In this document: piece by piece, positions 1 to 6,668 of the stretch
Layout: each line of letters begins with the position of its first letter
Position numbering within the stretch: the stretch's first letter is position 1
Assembly (NCBI GenBank): GCA_903906325.1
Contig: CAIVJV010000124.1
Location: 1-10,578, forward strand
Length of the DNA: 10,578 bases
Direction: 5' to 3'
From: an uncultured Gemmatimonadota bacterium
Lineage (GTDB): Bacteria; Gemmatimonadota; Gemmatimonadetes; Gemmatimonadales; Gemmatimonadaceae
The notes under the pieces: generated by a model
The model's input: the letters and a program-made list of their open reading frames with translations, nothing else
Databases searched by the model: none
What the model was told of the DNA's origin: nothing
Translations under genes and position numbers: made by a program

Positions 1-893
1 AAGGCCCGGTACATCTCCGACGCTTCCACGTTACCGGCCTCCTGCAGGACCCGGAAGACCGCGGGGGGTTCCCACGCCGAGGTCTCGATCACCGCATCGA
101 GATGCGCGGGGAGGGCGCGATCGAGGTTGCCGGGGATACCGCCCCCGGTGATATGCGCCATCGCGTGGACCTGTGGGAGCACCGGACCGAGCACGGGGAG
201 ATAGGACCGATGGACCGCGAGCAGCACATCGGCGACGCTCTGCCCCCCGTGCTCCGGGAAGGGGTCCTGCGGCCCGAGCTTCAGCCGCTCGCGGACGATG
301 CGACGCGCGAGGGAGTATCCGTTCGTGTGCAGACCGGTCGAGGCGAGCCCGACCAACACGTCCCCCTCCCGCACCCGCGCCGGGGTGATGACCTCATCTT
401 CCTCCACCCACCCCACGATGAACCCCGCGAGGTCGTAGTCCGGGGGGGTGTAGACCCCCGGCATCTCGGCCGTCTCCCCACCCATGAGGGCCGCGCCGTT
501 CTCGCGGCACCCCGCCGCGACCCCGGCGACGATCCCCTCCACCACCGATGGCACGAGGGTCCCGAAGGCGACGTAGTCGAGGAAGAAGAGGGGCCGCGCC
601 CCCTGGACCAGGATGTCGTTGACGCAGTGATTGACGAGGCAGTGTCCGATCGTGTGGTGGCGATCGGCCTCGATCGCGACCTTGATCTTGGTCCCCACCC
701 CGTCGGCGCTGGAGACGAGCAGCGGTGCGCGCGCGCCCGCCGGCATGCGGAACATCCCCCCGAACCCACCGAACGCCCCGCGGGTGCCCGCGGTGAAGGT
801 GCTCTCCACGAGCCGCTTGATGCGTCCCTTGGACTCCTCGGCGGCGTCGATGTCGACGCCGGCGCTCGCGTAGGTGAGGCGGGCCTCGGTCAC
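1..893 (-). CDS. purM: Phosphoribosylformylglycinamidine cyclo-ligase (AIR synthetase), C-terminus cut by window edge
   Basis: This enzyme closes the imidazole ring of purines, converting FGAM and ATP to AIR in the cytoplasm (step five of de novo purine synthesis). I translated the minus strand by hand from a GTG at 893; the frame is open for 297 codons to the window edge. Visible motifs are the nucleotide-binding SADGVGTK (about residues 62-69), CVNDILVQGARPLFFLDY (90-107), MGGETAEMPG (137-146), STGLHTNGYS and AHITGGGIPGNL. The last codons read EAGNVEASEMYR, matching a point roughly 50 residues before the end of E. coli PurM, so only the tail is missing. The GTG start overlaps the stop of the upstream kinase in a GTGA junction, implying translational coupling. 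A GGAAG lies about 8 bases upstream as a possible ribosome site. Identification is secure. Confidence 0.96.
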   Translation of the reverse strand, partial: MTEARLTYASAGVDIDAAEESKGRIKRLVESTFTAGTRGAFGGFGGMFRMPAGARAPLLVSSADGVGTKIKVAIEADRHHTIGHCLVNHCVNDILVQGARPLFFLDYVAFGTLVPSVVEGIVAGVAAGCRENGAALMGGETAEMPGVYTPPDYDLAGFIVGWVEEDEVITPARVREGDVLVGLASTGLHTNGYSLARRIVRERLKLGPQDPFPEHGGQSVADVLLAVHRSYLPVLGPVLPQVHAMAHITGGGIPGNLDRALPAHLDAVIETSAWEPPAVFRVLQEAGNVEASEMYRA

Positions 894-1807
894 GCGTCCA
901 TCTTCCGATCGAAGGTGACCAGCTGATGGAAGTCGGCGACCCGGCGCATGATGTCGTCGCGCGTGATCTCGAGGAGGCGCGTGATGGAGAAGCCCTCCAC
1001 GACGAAGGATCCCATCGCCGAGCCGAGGACGACGGCCCGTCGGAGATTCTCATCGGAGAGATCCCCGGTGCGCGCGAGCCACCCCATGAAGCCCCCCGCG
1101 AAGGAGTCCCCTGCCCCGGTGGGATCGAAGACCGACTCGAGCGGATAGGCGGGGGCGAAGAAGATCGAGTCCTTGGTGAACATGAAGGCGCCATGTTCCC
1201 CCTTCTTGATGAGCACCGTGCGGGGCCCGCGCGCGAGGATCCAGCGCGCCGCCTGCACGAGGTTCGCTTGCTCGGTGAGCTGCCGCGCCTCGCCATCGTT
1301 GAGCGTCAGGATGTCGACCTTCGCGATGAGCTCGAGCAGGTCCGCGCGCCGAGACTCGATCCAGAAGTTCATCGTGTCACAGGCGACGAGCTTGGGCTTC
1401 TTCACCTGCCGGAGCACATCGAGTTGGAGCCGCGGGTCGATGTTCGCGAGGAAGACGAACGCGCTGTCCGCGAAGGCCTCGGGGAGCTTCGGACGGAAGT
1501 TCGAGAAGACCCCGAGCCGCGTCTCGATGGTCTCCGCCGAATTGAGGTCATGCCGGTAGCGCCCGCGCCACCGGAAGCTCTCTCCTGCGGTGCGCTCGAG
1601 CCCCGTGAAGTCGACCCCGCGCGCCTTGAGCGGCTCGAGCTTCTCCACCGGGTAATCGTCGCCGACCACGCCGACGAGCTTCACCGGCCCCTGGTGCGAG
1701 GCGGAGGCGGAGAAGTAGTTGGCCGAGCCGCCGAGCACCTCATCGGCCTTGCCGAAGGGGGTCTCGACCGAATCCAACGCGACGGAACCGACGACGAGGA
1801 GGGACAT
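890..1807 (-). CDS. PfkB-family (ribokinase-like) carbohydrate or nucleoside kinase, substrate unknown
   Basis: A complete 305-residue ribokinase-superfamily kinase, expected to phosphorylate a sugar or nucleoside with ATP in the cytoplasm. The N-terminal substrate-binding glycine pair is seen in VLGGSANYF (residues 24-32). The second PfkB signature DPTGAGDSFAGGF (228-240) contains the predicted catalytic base Asp234 and the anion hole. A KKGEHGA motif (201-207) matches the nucleotide-binding turn seen as LGxxG in relatives. Length is normal for the family. A DTMNFWIE stretch (144-151) is distinctive but I cannot tie it to a substrate. The gene sits 56 bp after argS and overlaps purM by 4 bp, so a role in nucleoside or ribose salvage is attractive but is only inference. 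No Shine-Dalgarno is visible: the start is preceded by CCCC and a heptamer repeat array. Confidence 0.9.
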   Translation of the reverse strand: MSLLVVGSVALDSVETPFGKADEVLGGSANYFSASASHQGPVKLVGVVGDDYPVEKLEPLKARGVDFTGLERTAGESFRWRGRYRHDLNSAETIETRLGVFSNFRPKLPEAFADSAFVFLANIDPRLQLDVLRQVKKPKLVACDTMNFWIESRRADLLELIAKVDILTLNDGEARQLTEQANLVQAARWILARGPRTVLIKKGEHGAFMFTKDSIFFAPAYPLESVFDPTGAGDSFAGGFMGWLARTGDLSDENLRRAVVLGSAMGSFVVEGFSITRLLEITRDDIMRRVADFHQLVTFDRKMDA

Positions 1808-1863
1808 GGGGATTCAGGTGACAGGTGACAGGTATCAGGAACCAGGGGGCAGGACCGTGTGTG
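1808..1863. repeat. Heptanucleotide repeat array filling the argS-PfkB kinase gap (CAGGNNN units)
   Basis: On the plus strand CAGG recurs exactly every 7 bases at 1815, 1822, 1829, 1836, 1843 and 1850; the three following bases vary, and the first two units are identical (CAGGTGA). The array core is 1815-1856. The whole gap is 56 bp, exactly eight heptads, although the flanking two (1808-1814 and 1857-1863) do not carry CAGG. In the mRNA the units read NNNCCTG and lie directly ahead of the kinase ATG, where a ribosome-binding site would normally be. Function is unknown; it may be a degenerate short tandem repeat, or a leader element affecting translation of the kinase. Confidence 0.85.
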
Positions 1864-3507
1864 CTACATCCGCTCCGGTGCGGTGATCCCGAGCAGGCCA
1901 AGGCCATTCGCGATCGTGATGCGGGCCGCCTTGGCGAGCGCGAGTCGCGCGCGCATGACCGGTGGTGCCTCGCCGAGCACATGATGCTTGTGGTACCAGG
2001 TATGCACGAGCCGCGCCGTCTCGAGGAGCCAATTGGCGACGCGATGCGGCTCCACCGCCTCGGCCGCGCCCGCGACGAGCACGGGCCAATCGAGGATCGC
2101 CTTCACGAGCTCCCGCTCCGCCGGCTCCACGAGCACCGCCCAATCGATCCCCTCCGCGGTGATCTCCGCCGGATCGACGTCCCCCACGCGGAAGATCCCG
2201 CTCAGCCGCGCATGGGCCATCTGGATGTAGTAGACGGGGTTCTCCTCCGACTGTGACCGGGCGAGGTCCACGTCGAAGACGAGCTGGGAATCCCCCTTCC
2301 GCATCAGGAAGAAGTAGCGCACGGCGTCGCGCCCCACCTCGTCGATGAGATCGCGGACGGTGACGTAGCTCCCGGCGCGCTTGGAGATCTTCACCTCCTC
2401 CCCGCCCCGGACGACGGTCACCATCTGGTGCAGCACATACTCGGGATAGCCCAGCGGCACCCCGATGCCGAGCGCCTGCAATCCGGCGCGCACGCGCGCC
2501 GTCGTGCCGTGGTGGTCGGCGCCCTGCACGTTGATCGCGCGCGTGAAGCCGCGCTCGAACTTGGTCACGTGGTACGCGACATCAGGGACGAAGTACGTGA
2601 ACGTCCCATCGCGCTTCCGCATCACGCGGTCCTTGTCGTCGCCGAAGGCCGTGGTGCGGAGGTAGAGCGCGCCGTCGTCTGCGAAGGTCTGCCCCGCCGC
2701 GACGAGGGCATCGACGGTGCGCTGCACGCGGCCGTCGGTGTAGAGCGCCGACTCGAGTGAGTAGACATCGAACCGCACGCCGAACGCCTTGAGGTCGAGA
2801 TCCTGCTCCTTGCGGAGTTCGCGGACCGCGACCGCGCGCACCGCCTCGAGATCGTTCCCGCGGGGGTCGTTCGGACATTCCGCCACATAGGTCGCCGCGA
2901 TCTCGCGGATGTAGTCGCCGTGATAGCCCCCCTCGGGGATCACCAGCGGATCCCCCGCGCGCTCGCGGAGCCGCGCCTGGACCGAAAGGGCGAGGTTCGC
3001 GATCTGCACCCCGCCGTCGTTGTAGTAGAACTCGCGGGTGACGGTCCATCCTTGTGAACCGAGGAGCGACGAGATCGCATCGCCGAGCGCGGCCTGGCGC
3101 CCGTGGCCGACATGCAGCGGACCCGTCGGATTGGCGGAGACGAACTCGACGACGACGGTCTTCCCCGCGTTGGCCGACGAGGTCCCCCAGGCGCTCCCTG
3201 CGGCGAGGACCTGCGCGAGCCCCGACGCCAGATCGGCGGTGGAGAGTCGGAAGTTGATGAACCCCGGCCCCGCCACCGTCGCCTCGGCGACGCCCGCGGC
3301 CGTGAGGTCGAGCGCGGCGATCAACGCATCAGCGACCTCGCGCGGCTTCTTACCGAGCGGCTTCGCGAGGGTCATGGCGAGGTTGGTCGCCCAATCGCCG
3401 TGGGCGGGATCGCGCGGGCGCTCGAGGACGGGCGCGACCGACTCCGGTGCCCCGACCGCGACCGCCGCCCGCGCGAGCGCGCTCCGGAGCGCCTCGACGG
3501 CGCTCAC
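1864..3507 (-). CDS. argS: Arginyl-tRNA synthetase
   Basis: Class I aminoacyl-tRNA synthetase that charges tRNA-Arg with arginine using ATP. The 547-residue protein is full length. It opens with the Arg-specific N-terminal additional domain (about 1-90, including HGDWATNLAM and GPGFINFRL). The catalytic Rossmann fold follows with the HIGH-type motif HVGH at 132-135 inside SANPTGPLHVGHGR, GADHHG at 329-334, and the KMSK-type loop KISK at 373-376. The anticodon-binding DALR domain ends in the family-typical GLLGITAPERM. The start is GTG at 3507, forming a GTGA overlap with the stop of the upstream zinc ribbon gene, so the two are probably translated in tandem. The stop is TAG. A 56-bp repeat-filled gap leads to the next gene. 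Identification is secure. Confidence 0.98.
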   Translation of the reverse strand: MSAVEALRSALARAAVAVGAPESVAPVLERPRDPAHGDWATNLAMTLAKPLGKKPREVADALIAALDLTAAGVAEATVAGPGFINFRLSTADLASGLAQVLAAGSAWGTSSANAGKTVVVEFVSANPTGPLHVGHGRQAALGDAISSLLGSQGWTVTREFYYNDGGVQIANLALSVQARLRERAGDPLVIPEGGYHGDYIREIAATYVAECPNDPRGNDLEAVRAVAVRELRKEQDLDLKAFGVRFDVYSLESALYTDGRVQRTVDALVAAGQTFADDGALYLRTTAFGDDKDRVMRKRDGTFTYFVPDVAYHVTKFERGFTRAINVQGADHHGTTARVRAGLQALGIGVPLGYPEYVLHQMVTVVRGGEEVKISKRAGSYVTVRDLIDEVGRDAVRYFFLMRKGDSQLVFDVDLARSQSEENPVYYIQMAHARLSGIFRVGDVDPAEITAEGIDWAVLVEPAERELVKAILDWPVLVAGAAEAVEPHRVANWLLETARLVHTWYHKHHVLGEAPPVMRARLALAKAARITIANGLGLLGITAPERM

Positions 3508-3851
3508 TCCGCGCTTCCGGACTTCGGGGCGGCGGGGGCCGCTGGCGCTGGGGTCGCGGGCGCGGCGGTGGGCGCCGCGGGCGACGTGGCAGACGGCGTC
3601 GAAGACGAGCCCGAGGCACTCGACGCGCTCGAGGTCGAGGCGGCGCTCCGCTGATCCTTCTTCCCGTCCTTGCCGTAATCGGTGATGTAGAAGCCCGACC
3701 CCTTGAAGAGGAGGCCACCACCGGCGGAGAGGAGACGCTCCGCCTGCGCGCCACAGCTCGGGCAGGGCAGCGTACCCTGCGCGTCACTGATCTTCAAAAC
3801 GAATTTCTCGAAGTCGTGCCCAACCGGGCAGCGATATTCGTAGGTCGGCAT
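3504..3851 (-). CDS. FmdB-family zinc ribbon protein with Ala/Ser/Pro-rich tail
   Basis: A small 115-residue protein. The first 60 residues match the FmdB putative regulatory zinc ribbon family: it starts MPTYEYRC and carries a CPSC pair at 30-33, then LFKGSGFYITDYGKDGK. The usual first knuckle CxxCGH is replaced here by CPVGH, so likely metal ligands are Cys8, His12, Cys30 and Cys33; I infer His12 as the substitute ligand. From about residue 69 to the end the protein is a low-complexity tail of Ala, Ser, Thr and Pro, probably disordered. The molecular role of the family is unclear; the name comes from a formamidase/amidase regulator and does not prove that function here. It heads a probable operon with argS, overlapping it by 4 bp. 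No clear Shine-Dalgarno precedes the ATG. Confidence 0.88.
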   Translation of the reverse strand: MPTYEYRCPVGHDFEKFVLKISDAQGTLPCPSCGAQAERLLSAGGGLLFKGSGFYITDYGKDGKKDQRSAASTSSASSASGSSSTPSATSPAAPTAAPATPAPAAPAAPKSGSAE

Positions 3852-3883
3852 CGGCGAGATGGGCTAACGTATGGAACCCTATA

Positions 3884-3912
3884 AACTTAGACGCTTGAGG
3901 CTCACGGCTCAA
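3884..3912 (-). promoter_or_regulatory. Possible promoter for the FmdB-argS-kinase-purM operon
   Basis: Reading the minus strand, TTGAGC (3912-3907) is separated by 17 bases from TAAGTT (3889-3884), which runs into TTAT. The run from about 3869 to 3892 is noticeably AT-rich for this window. The spacing and -35-like hexamer fit a housekeeping sigma promoter; the -10 match is weak, though TAAGTTT also fits the TAnnTTT form used by Bacteroidota-type sigma factors. The -35 element lies inside the heptad array. This is a tentative call by eye. Confidence 0.35.
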
Positions 3913-3969
3913 GGCTCGACGCGTTTCGCTTTGAGCTTCCAGCCGTCAGCCTCGAGCCTTCCGCCTCAC
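3893..3969. repeat. Heptanucleotide repeat array of eleven in-phase GC-led units, folding into a long hairpin
   Basis: On the plus strand a GC dinucleotide begins every seventh base at 3893, 3900, 3907, 3914, 3921, 3928, 3935, 3942, 3949, 3956 and 3963. The third base is T in the units at 3893-3914 and 3928-3935, C in the last four, and G only at 3921. The last unit overlaps the stop codon of the mutase gene at 3966-3968. The two halves are roughly inverted: 3893-3923 can pair with 3927-3957 around a TTT loop, with 24 of 31 positions complementary by my count. It may act as a 3' stabilising or terminating hairpin for the upstream transcript, or be a dispersed repeat family; its origin is unknown. 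Confidence 0.82.
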
Positions 3970-5576
3970 CCCGGCCGATACTCCCCCCACACCCCTCGCA
4001 GCACATCCGAGATCTCCCCCAGCGAGGCCCGGGCGCGGACGGCATCGATGATCATCGGCATCAGTGGGACGGTCACTGCCCCGCCTCGCCCGAGGTACGA
4101 CGGCGCTGCCGCGCGGATCGCCTCGAGGGTCGCCGAGACCCTTGCCGCATCCCGACCGGCCCGTACCTGAGCCAGGCGCTGCCGTTGCTCGGCTTCGAGC
4201 GCTCCATAGTCTGGCGCGGGGATGATCGGCGGGTCCTCGCCGTCCCCGAATCGGTTCACGCCGACGATCGTGGTCGTCCCCTGCTCCACCGCCAGCTGGT
4301 ACTCATAGGCCGACCGGCCGATCTCGTCTTGGAAGAACCCCGCGTCGATCGCGGGGGCAGAGCCCCCGAATCCCTCGACCTGCGCGAGGAGCTCGCGGGC
4401 CCGGCGCTCGAGCTCATCGGTGAGCGCCTCGACGTAGTAGCTCCCCGCGAGGGGATCGACGGTCTGCGCCACGCCGCTCTCGTACGCGACGATCTGTTGG
4501 GTCCGCAGAGCGAGGGTCGCCGCCTCGGCGGTCGGCAAGGCGAGCGCCTCATCGTAGCCATTCGCATGGAGCGACTGCGTCCCGCCCAAGGTCGCGGCGA
4601 GCGACTGCACGGTCACGCGCACGACGTTGTTGAGCGGCTGTTGCGCCGTGAGGGTCACGCCGCCGGTCTGCGTGTGGAAGCGGAGCTTGCACGAGGCGTC
4701 GTTCGCCCCGAAGCGCTCACGCATCAGCGTCGCCCAGAGCCGGCGCGCCGCGCGGAACTTGGCGACCTCCTCGAAGAGGTCGTTGTGGCAGGCGAAGAAG
4801 AACGAGAGTCGCGGCGCGAAGGCATCGACGGCGAGGCCGGCCGCCTGCGCGCGCTGCACATAGGTCAGCGCATTGGCGAAGGTGAAGGCGAGCTCCTGGA
4901 CCGCGGTCGCGCCCGCCTCCCGCATGTGATACCCGGAGATGGAGATCGGGTTGAACTGCGGGACCTCCGCCGCACAGAAGCGGAAGGTCTCCGCGATCAA
5001 CGCCAGGGAGGGCTCGGGCGGGAAGACGTATGTCCCGCGGGCGATGTACTCCTTGAGGATGTCATTCTGGATCGTCCCGCTCAGCTGGGCGCGCGGGATC
5101 CCCCGCTCCTCGGCGACCACGACGTACATCGCGAGGAGGATCGACGCCGTGGCATTGATCGTCATCGAGGTGGAGACCGCGTCGAGCGGGATCCCCGCGA
5201 AGAGCTGATGCATGTCCTCGACGGTGTCGATCGCGACGCCGACCCGCCCCACCTCGCCGAGTGCGCGTGGCGCGTCGGAATCGAGCCCCATCTGCGTGGG
5301 AAGGTCGAAGGCGGTGGAGAGTCCGGTCTGTCCCGCCTGCAGCAAGAGCGTGAAGCGGGCGTTGGTCTCCTGCGCGGTGCCGAACCCCGCATACTGCCGC
5401 ATCGTCCAGAGCCGCCCTCGATACATGGTCGGCTGGACGCCACGGGTGAACGGGAACGCCCCGGGCTCGCCGAGTGGCGCGGGGACCTCCCCCACCGCGG
5501 GACGATAGACCGGCGCGATCGGGATCCCCGAAGGCGAGAGGCGTTCGTCGGCGGGACGCGGGGATTTGGCGGTCAT
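3966..5576 (-). CDS. Methylmalonyl-CoA mutase-type large (catalytic) subunit, lacking the B12-binding domain
   Basis: Adenosylcobalamin-dependent carbon-skeleton mutase, most likely interconverting succinyl-CoA and (R)-methylmalonyl-CoA. The 536 residues cover only the TIM-barrel catalytic domain: PFTRGVQPTMYRGRLWTMRQ from about 42, TGLSTAFDLPTQMG (84-97), GTIQNDILKE (167-176) and SISGYHMREAGA (212-223). Aligned from memory with the Propionibacterium enzyme, Tyr52, Arg180 and His217 match its Tyr89, Arg207 and His244. The Tyr and Arg bind the carboxylate-bearing substrate and argue against an isobutyryl-CoA mutase. The cobalamin domain (DxHxxG) is absent, so a separate small subunit must be encoded elsewhere, as in other split mutases. 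The ATG at 5576 is preferred because the domain begins just after it and GAGG lies 8 bases upstream; an in-frame extension to 5879 would overlap fbp. It follows fbp by 19 bp, so the two are probably co-transcribed. Confidence 0.92.
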   Translation of the reverse strand: MTAKSPRPADERLSPSGIPIAPVYRPAVGEVPAPLGEPGAFPFTRGVQPTMYRGRLWTMRQYAGFGTAQETNARFTLLLQAGQTGLSTAFDLPTQMGLDSDAPRALGEVGRVGVAIDTVEDMHQLFAGIPLDAVSTSMTINATASILLAMYVVVAEERGIPRAQLSGTIQNDILKEYIARGTYVFPPEPSLALIAETFRFCAAEVPQFNPISISGYHMREAGATAVQELAFTFANALTYVQRAQAAGLAVDAFAPRLSFFFACHNDLFEEVAKFRAARRLWATLMRERFGANDASCKLRFHTQTGGVTLTAQQPLNNVVRVTVQSLAATLGGTQSLHANGYDEALALPTAEAATLALRTQQIVAYESGVAQTVDPLAGSYYVEALTDELERRARELLAQVEGFGGSAPAIDAGFFQDEIGRSAYEYQLAVEQGTTTIVGVNRFGDGEDPPIIPAPDYGALEAEQRQRLAQVRAGRDAARVSATLEAIRAAAPSYLGRGGAVTVPLMPMIIDAVRARASLGEISDVLRGVWGEYRPG

Positions 5577-5595
5577 CGATCGCGCCTCGGTGCGC

Positions 5596-6609
5596 TCACG
5601 CCTGCGCGAGGTAATCGGCCGCGGCCTCGACGTCGGCCTTGGACCCCACGAAGTACGGCGCCCGCTGATGGAGCTCGGTGGGCTGGATGTCGAGGATCCG
5701 CTGGCGACCATCGATCGCGGCGCCCCCCGCCTGCTCGCAGATGAAGGCGAGCGGATTGCACTCGTAGAGGAGGCGCAGCTTCCCCGTGGGGCTCTTGGTG
5801 TTGGCGGGATAGGCGAAGAGCCCACCACCCAGGAGGTTGCGATGGAAGTCGGCGACGAGCGACCCCACATAGCGCACATTCATGGGATCGCGCCGCCCGT
5901 TCATCCCGCGGTAATGGCGCATCAACGCCTTCACCGGTTCGGTCCAGTACTTCTCGTATGAGTCATTCACCGAGAGGAACCGGCCGCGTTCCGGGATGCG
6001 GATATCGGGGTGCGAGAGGAGGAACTCCCCGATCGCGGGATCGAGGGTGAAGCCATGCGCGCCATGTCCCGTGGTGTACACGAGCATCGTGCTCGAGCCG
6101 TAGATCACGTAGCCCGCCGCGACCTGACGGAGCCCCGGCTGCAACATGTCCTCCACGGTCCCGGGACCACCGGCGGGCGAGACCCGACGGAGCACCGAGA
6201 AGATCGTCCCCACCGGGATGTTCACATCGATGTTGGACGAGCCGTCGAGGGGATCGAAGAGGGCGACGTAGTTCCCGCGCTGGAACTTGTCGGGGACGAC
6301 GATGATCCCTTCCTCCTCCTCCGAGGCCATCGCGCAGAGGCGTCCGCCGTGATCGAGGGCCTTCACGAGGATCGTGTTGGCGATCACGTCGAGCTTCTGT
6401 TGGATCTCCCCCTGGACGTTGGCCGTCCCCTGCGCCCCCAGGACATCGGCGAGCCCCGCGAGGCGGACCTTGTTCGCGATCATCTTCGCCGCGACCGCAA
6501 GGTCGTAGAGGATCCCCGAGAGGGCCCCGGTGGCCTCTGGGAAGCGCTTCTCCTGCTCGACGATGAACCGATCGATCGTGACGACCGATGTAGCGGTGTT
6601 CTGGACCAC
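5596..6609 (-). CDS. fbp: Fructose-1,6-bisphosphatase, class I
   Basis: Hydrolyses fructose 1,6-bisphosphate to fructose 6-phosphate and phosphate, the committing step of gluconeogenesis (also used in the Calvin cycle). The 337-residue protein is full length for class I. The metal-binding acidic cluster SEEEEG is at 96-101, and the family signature DPLDGSSNIDVNIPVGTIFS runs from 119. The substrate-binding region has YVGSLVADFHRNLL (247-260) and the active-site segment GKLRLLYECNP (276-286), ending with an EQAGGAA motif. The start is GTG at 6609. GGAG lies 9 bases upstream (6619-6622 on the complement) and no other in-frame start is near. Downstream, the mutase subunit gene follows after 19 bp. 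No RuBisCO or phosphoribulokinase gene is visible, so gluconeogenesis is the simplest role. Confidence 0.97.
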   Translation of the reverse strand: MVQNTATSVVTIDRFIVEQEKRFPEATGALSGILYDLAVAAKMIANKVRLAGLADVLGAQGTANVQGEIQQKLDVIANTILVKALDHGGRLCAMASEEEEGIIVVPDKFQRGNYVALFDPLDGSSNIDVNIPVGTIFSVLRRVSPAGGPGTVEDMLQPGLRQVAAGYVIYGSSTMLVYTTGHGAHGFTLDPAIGEFLLSHPDIRIPERGRFLSVNDSYEKYWTEPVKALMRHYRGMNGRRDPMNVRYVGSLVADFHRNLLGGGLFAYPANTKSPTGKLRLLYECNPLAFICEQAGGAAIDGRQRILDIQPTELHQRAPYFVGSKADVEAAADYLAQA

Positions 6610-6633
6610 GGGCGCACGCTCCGCATGAGGGCG

Positions 6634-6668
6634 ACGGATGTGACGCCCCGACGGCGCGCCACATCCGT
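6634..6668. promoter_or_regulatory. Inverted repeat between comEC and fbp (possible operator or terminator)
   Basis: ACGGATGTG at 6634-6642 is an exact inverted match of CACATCCGT at 6660-6668. The 17-base spacer adds CGC/GCG and CC/GG pairs, giving an extended stem. It lies 15 bases after the comEC stop and 25 bases ahead of the fbp GTG. On the minus strand no T-run follows, so an intrinsic terminator of the standard type is not supported. A regulator binding site for fbp or a hairpin limiting read-through from comEC are both possible. Confidence 0.45.

Noticed and set aside
102..926. Plus-strand frame opposite purM, which might suggest purM is broken
   Set aside because: Hand translation of the minus strand from the GTG at 893 gives an uninterrupted PurM with all motifs.
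3504..3650. Frameshift or gene fusion in the FmdB protein tail
   Set aside because: The Ala/Ser/Pro-rich tail stays in frame to a stop that overlaps argS. Such tails occur in this family, so no lesion is needed to explain it.
3893..3957. Calling the hairpin a standard intrinsic terminator
   Set aside because: The stem is long and interrupted and no strong T-run follows on the minus strand. The phased heptads explain the pairing, so only a possible 3'-end role is stated.
1808..3969. Reading the heptad arrays as CRISPR
   Set aside because: Units are 7 bases with no spacer-repeat alternation of about 25-40 bases and no cas genes are present.
4185..5744. Plus-strand open frame of 519 codons opposite the mutase gene
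   Set aside because: It has the same charged, low-information composition and is fully antisense to a conserved catalytic domain.
5577..5879. N-terminal extension of the mutase to an ATG at 5879
   Set aside because: The extra residues are Ser/Arg/Pro-rich noise read from within fbp. A good start with GAGG upstream exists at 5576.
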